A DNA stretch of 43,770 bases from Caulobacteraceae bacterium (GTDB taxonomy: Bacteria > Pseudomonadota > Alphaproteobacteria > Caulobacterales > Caulobacteraceae), in NCBI GenBank assembly GCA_947475875.1, contig CANJME010000021.1, positions 1 through 43,770 of the forward strand, written 5' to 3'. Below are positions 41,187-43,770 of this stretch, one piece after another. The first letter of the stretch is position 1. Every line of letters starts with the position of its first letter. A program made the position numbers and the translations under genes. A model generated the notes under the pieces. That model saw nothing but the letters and a program-made list of their open reading frames with translations. It did not search any database and was not told where the DNA came from.

Positions 41187-43328
41187 CTAGCGTCGCTTCG
41201 GCCGGAACGCGATCAGCACATTGCCAGGCGGCTCGCCGAAGCGGGCGTAGCCGGACTCCACGAACAGGGCGCCGTCGCCGGCCGCATAGGGCGCTGAATC
41301 CAGCGCCCCGCCCTTGCCCACAACGCCATTGACGGTGTTCGGCCAGGCCTTGTTGGTCTGGTATTCGAAGAGCACCGCGCCCGTAACATTGTCGAAGATG
41401 CGCAGCATGCCGCCGTTGGTGCCCGTGACCACCGCATTGTCGATCAGCAGGGGCGCCGGCGACATGCCGACCCGGCAGGGCGTTCCGCCGCCTCTCCCAG
41501 CGCCGCCACGGCCAGCGGCAGGCGCCGCGCCTTCACCGACCGCCGCCGCGGGCGCCGCTGCACCACCGCGTGCGGGAGCCGCTCCACCACGACCAGCAGC
41601 GCCGGCCGCGCCACCACGCCCCGCGCCAGCCGCCGCGGCCGGAGCCCGGGGCGGCGGCATCATCGGCGCGTCGATGTGCAGCATGCGGTTTTCAGGGGTC
41701 GGCCGCGTCGCCGCCGCCACCGGCAGGTCCGCACCGCAATCGCGGGCGTTGGGCTTGTAGCTCCATTCGATCTCGCCGGTATTGGCGTTGACCGCGTGCA
41801 TCCCCGGGCCCCAGTTCGGGCTGCCGCCCGTACCCTGGCCATCGTTCAGCGGCGCGAAAATGCGCGTCCCGTCATAGGCGATGCCCCAGCGAATGCCGCC
41901 GCCGGCCGATCCCCGCCCGATCTTGTTCGACCAGACCAGCGCGCCCGTATCTGGATTGAGCGCCCAGAGCGCGCCCGATTTCTGCGGCCCGATGACCAGC
42001 TCGCGCCCGTCCGGGGTTTTCACCAGCATCGAGGTCGCGCCGAAGTCGAAGTCGGGGCTCTGGTACTCGCCCGGGAAGTCACAATTGGCCGCTCGCCCGC
42101 CGCAGGCATAGTTCCAGATGTCGGACTTGGTGGCCTGGAACACCCATTTCCGCTCACCGGTGTTGAGGTCATAGGCGATGATCGAATCCGACGTATCCGT
42201 CGGCGGCCAGGAGGTATTTTCGCCGGTGCCCACATAGATCAGGTGGCGTTTCAGATCGATCACCGGGCTCGACCAGATGATCGCGCCCGAGGGGCCCCAC
42301 TGCTGGGTGCCGGTGCGGCTCAGCTGCTGTTTGGTGGCGTCGGGCATGGTGCGCCCGGTCCACAGCTTGCGGCCCGTCGCCAGATCCAGCGCGACCACCG
42401 CGCCCTGTCCCCGGCAGCATTCATAGAAGTCCGGCGAGGCGTAGTTGACCTCAATGGCTGATAAGGGCGCTATCACCTTGCCCTCGGCCACCATCGGCGC
42501 GCCGGTGATGCGGTTGAGGTCGGTCAGCTTCACATCCGTGCGCCACACCCGCTGGCCGTTGGTCGCATTGACCGCGTGGATGAAGCCGCCAGCGTCGCCC
42601 ATCAGGATCATCGCCGGCTTGCCCTTGGCGGCCTCGGCGAAGGTGAGCGAGGAGCGCAAGGTCATTTCCGAGCCGTAGGACCACTTCACGCAGCCGGTGC
42701 GGGTGTCCAGCGCATAGAGATAGCCCGGGTCGGTGGCGGCGATGAACACCGTGGTTCCCACCACGATCGGCTGGGAGCGCATATTCACGGTCTGCGGGAA
42801 GGCGATCACCCACGAGGGCTCCAGGTTCGCCATGTCGGCCTTGGTGAGGCCCGACTGCGCCGTGGTCAGCGACCGGTTGTTGTTCGGCGTGATGCCGAAG
42901 CTGATCGAAGAGCGGGTGGCGCGGGGGGAGAGGTCGACCCGGCGCTTAGCCGTCGTGCACATGGCCTTGTCGACCCAGCCGTTGACGCTCTGCGGATCGT
43001 TCGGCAGCCAGTCGATGATGGCCTGCAGGTCGGCCGGCGGCACCAGCCGCGCCTGCTGCTTCATGTAACCCAGTTCCAGGGTGTAGCGGATGTTGGCCTT
43101 GGAAAGGCCCCGCAGCGATTCCGTCGCCGGCGCGCCCTGCACCCCGCCGTTGTCGTGGCAGGATCCGCACCAGGCATGGAAGGCCGCCTCGCCCTGGGTG
43201 GTGTTGGCGGCTTTCAGAGCCGGTACGGCGCCCGCCGGCTGCTGCGCCACCGCATAGGCCGAAACCGACCCGGTAATCACCGTCACAGCGGCAATCGCGA
43301 TCAGGCCCTTGTATCTGGCAATCGTCAT
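41187..43328 (-). CDS. Exported cytochrome c / PQQ-type beta-propeller dehydrogenase with low-complexity insert
   Basis: A 713-residue protein with a signal peptide (residues 1-29). A cytochrome c domain has heme motif CGSCH (54-58). An eight-bladed quinoprotein-like propeller follows from about residue 140, with repeated W-type docking motifs (for example ATDPGYLYALDTRTG, LWALNPDTGALVW). A vicinal Cys304-Cys305 pair (YECCRGQG) is like that found in quinoprotein alcohol dehydrogenases. An N-terminal heme ahead of the propeller matches polyvinyl-alcohol-dehydrogenase-like quinohemoproteins rather than methanol dehydrogenase. Residues 557-615 are a Gly/Ala/Arg/Pro-rich insert between Cys531 and Cys618. 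The substrate is unknown. Whether PQQ is bound cannot be shown here. Confidence 0.87.
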   Translation of the reverse strand: MTIARYKGLIAIAAVTVITGSVSAYAVAQQPAGAVPALKAANTTQGEAAFHAWCGSCHDNGGVQGAPATESLRGLSKANIRYTLELGYMKQQARLVPPADLQAIIDWLPNDPQSVNGWVDKAMCTTAKRRVDLSPRATRSSISFGITPNNNRSLTTAQSGLTKADMANLEPSWVIAFPQTVNMRSQPIVVGTTVFIAATDPGYLYALDTRTGCVKWSYGSEMTLRSSLTFAEAAKGKPAMILMGDAGGFIHAVNATNGQRVWRTDVKLTDLNRITGAPMVAEGKVIAPLSAIEVNYASPDFYECCRGQGAVVALDLATGRKLWTGRTMPDATKQQLSRTGTQQWGPSGAIIWSSPVIDLKRHLIYVGTGENTSWPPTDTSDSIIAYDLNTGERKWVFQATKSDIWNYACGGRAANCDFPGEYQSPDFDFGATSMLVKTPDGRELVIGPQKSGALWALNPDTGALVWSNKIGRGSAGGGIRWGIAYDGTRIFAPLNDGQGTGGSPNWGPGMHAVNANTGEIEWSYKPNARDCGADLPVAAATRPTPENRMLHIDAPMMPPPRAPAAAAGAGRGGAAGAAGRGGAAPARGGAAAPAAAVGEGAAPAAGRGGAGRGGGTPCRVGMSPAPLLIDNAVVTGTNGGMLRIFDNVTGAVLFEYQTNKAWPNTVNGVVGKGGALDSAPYAAGDGALFVESGYARFGEPPGNVLIAFRPKRR

Positions 43329-43390
43329 CGGCGTTTCCCCTCTTTCCCCAATCCTGCACGGTCACGCGATAAGGGGCAAGCGCCGGAACG

Positions 43391-43531
43391 CCTCCCCCAT
43401 TGATGGGGGCGGCAGACGCCCAACGGGCGTCGGAGGGGGCGAGCCGCAGCGACGGTGGATCGTTCAGCAGGTTCATCGATAGCGCGTGGGGCTCGCCCCC
43501 TCCGACCCACTTCCCCCGTGAAACAGGGGAG
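43391..43531. repeat. Large palindromic element with 17-bp stem and satellite hairpins
   Basis: A perfect 17-bp inverted repeat (43429-43445 and 43490-43506) is flanked by hairpins CCCCCA-TTGA-TGGGGG and GACGCCC-AAC-GGGCGTC on the left and TCCCC / GGGGA on the right. No protein is encoded. Its architecture (outer small hairpins around a large stem) recalls the element between xerC and DUF484, but the sequence is different. It fills most of the gap upstream of the PQQ gene. Confidence 0.75.
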
Positions 43532-43544
43532 GTGTTTTGGCGCC

Positions 43545-43697
43545 CTAGGAATCCGCCGGCTTGGCCTTCTCCGCCTTCGGCTTGCGGGGCTTCCGCCATT
43601 TCAAGAGCCGCCGCACGCCCACCTGTACGTCGTCAAAACATTTGGGACAGATGGGGTCCGGATTTAACGGAGGATTGGCCTCATCTGGGGTTGATAT
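43545..43697 (-). pseudogene. Small zinc-ribbon-like reading frame without a start codon
   Basis: On the minus strand a frame of about 50 codons ends at TAG 43547-43545. It contains ICPKCFDDVQV followed by a very basic tail (RRLLKWRKPRKPKAEKAK). The CPKC pair suggests half of a zinc ribbon. It follows a TAA stop (43700-43698), and no ATG, GTG, TTG or CTG lies in frame ahead of the cysteines. It may be the 3' remnant of a gene, a frame reached by frameshifting, or simply noise. Confidence 0.3.
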
Positions 43698-43770
43698 TTA
43701 GGCGGCGATTTTTCGGTGTTGCAAGCGCCGATGTTCGATGGTCTGCCGTTTGATGCTGGCCCGCTGGCGC
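43698..43770 (-). CDS. Possible C-terminal end of an unknown protein, cut by the window edge
   Basis: A minus-strand frame is open from the window edge to TAA at 43700-43698 and encodes about 23 very basic residues (ending RLQHRKIAA). Too little is visible to identify it or to be sure it is coding. Confidence 0.25.
   Translation of the reverse strand, partial: RQRASIKRQTIEHRRLQHRKIAA

Noticed and set aside
43400-43753. Plus-strand open frame of 117 codons at the window end
   Set aside because: It runs through the palindromic element and has no ribosome-binding site or recognisable protein features.

Overview
The window is a high-GC, densely packed chromosomal segment of an alphaproteobacterium. 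The best match is a member of Caulobacterales (Caulobacter/Phenylobacterium-like). This rests on gene content and order: sucC-sucD-sucA-sucB-lpd, xerC-DUF484-transaldolase next to priA, an F1-only atpHAGDC operon, and rplU-rpmA / obgE-proB-proA-nadD-rsfS-rlmH-envC-ctpA-deacetylase-rppH. It also rests on the AtpD subunit with an Ala/Lys/Pro-rich N-terminal extension and on the very short epsilon subunit. No rRNA, tRNA, CRISPR array, transposase or prophage was found.

Layout. 1-960: the end of an unidentified gene and a secreted DUF6152 protein, closed by a strong terminator. 996-9890: TCA-cycle block (succinyl-CoA ligase, then the three 2-oxoglutarate dehydrogenase components) with a small exported cytochrome c-like protein between sucB and lpd, and a GNAT gene that appears to start with CTG. 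9942-12902: a secreted hypothetical protein whose 3' end overlaps convergent xerC, then DUF484 and transaldolase, with a cruciform-type palindromic element between xerC and DUF484. 12942-18181: priA, a DHA2-type drug exporter, TerC and a TetR regulator. 18358-23176: F1 ATP synthase delta, alpha, gamma, beta, epsilon. 23254-24894: a secreted coiled-coil protein and an alpha/beta hydrolase. 24992-37241: a long minus-strand housekeeping block (rppH, polysaccharide deacetylase, ctpA, envC, rlmH, rsfS, nadD, proA, proB, obgE, GNAT, rpmA, rplU), interrupted between proA and proB by one plus-strand thioredoxin-like gene bracketed by two different inverted-repeat elements. 37508-41182: a membrane GT2 glycosyltransferase with an unusual helical insertion, followed by a Tat-exported dimethylformamidase-beta-like protein. 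41187-43328: a cytochrome c/PQQ beta-propeller dehydrogenase with a Gly/Ala/Arg-rich insert. 43329-43770: a palindromic element and gene fragments.

How the parts fit: the first half links carbon flux (TCA cycle) to ATP synthesis. The minus-strand block combines proline synthesis, ribosome assembly and silencing, NAD synthesis, mRNA 5' processing and cell-wall remodelling at division. The accessory material lies at the ends and in the proA-proB gap.

The most notable observations are: (i) three genes (GNAT 9447, rsfS 30310, rlmH 29891) whose family-typical N termini can be reached only from a CTG start; (ii) a PriA helicase that keeps all four cysteines of one zinc site but has lost three of four at the other; (iii) the paired GT2 / DMFase-like genes as a possible uncharacterised surface-glycan system; (iv) the thioredoxin-like cassette splitting proBA; and (v) the insert in the PQQ propeller. 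All functions are read from sequence alone; no database search was run.
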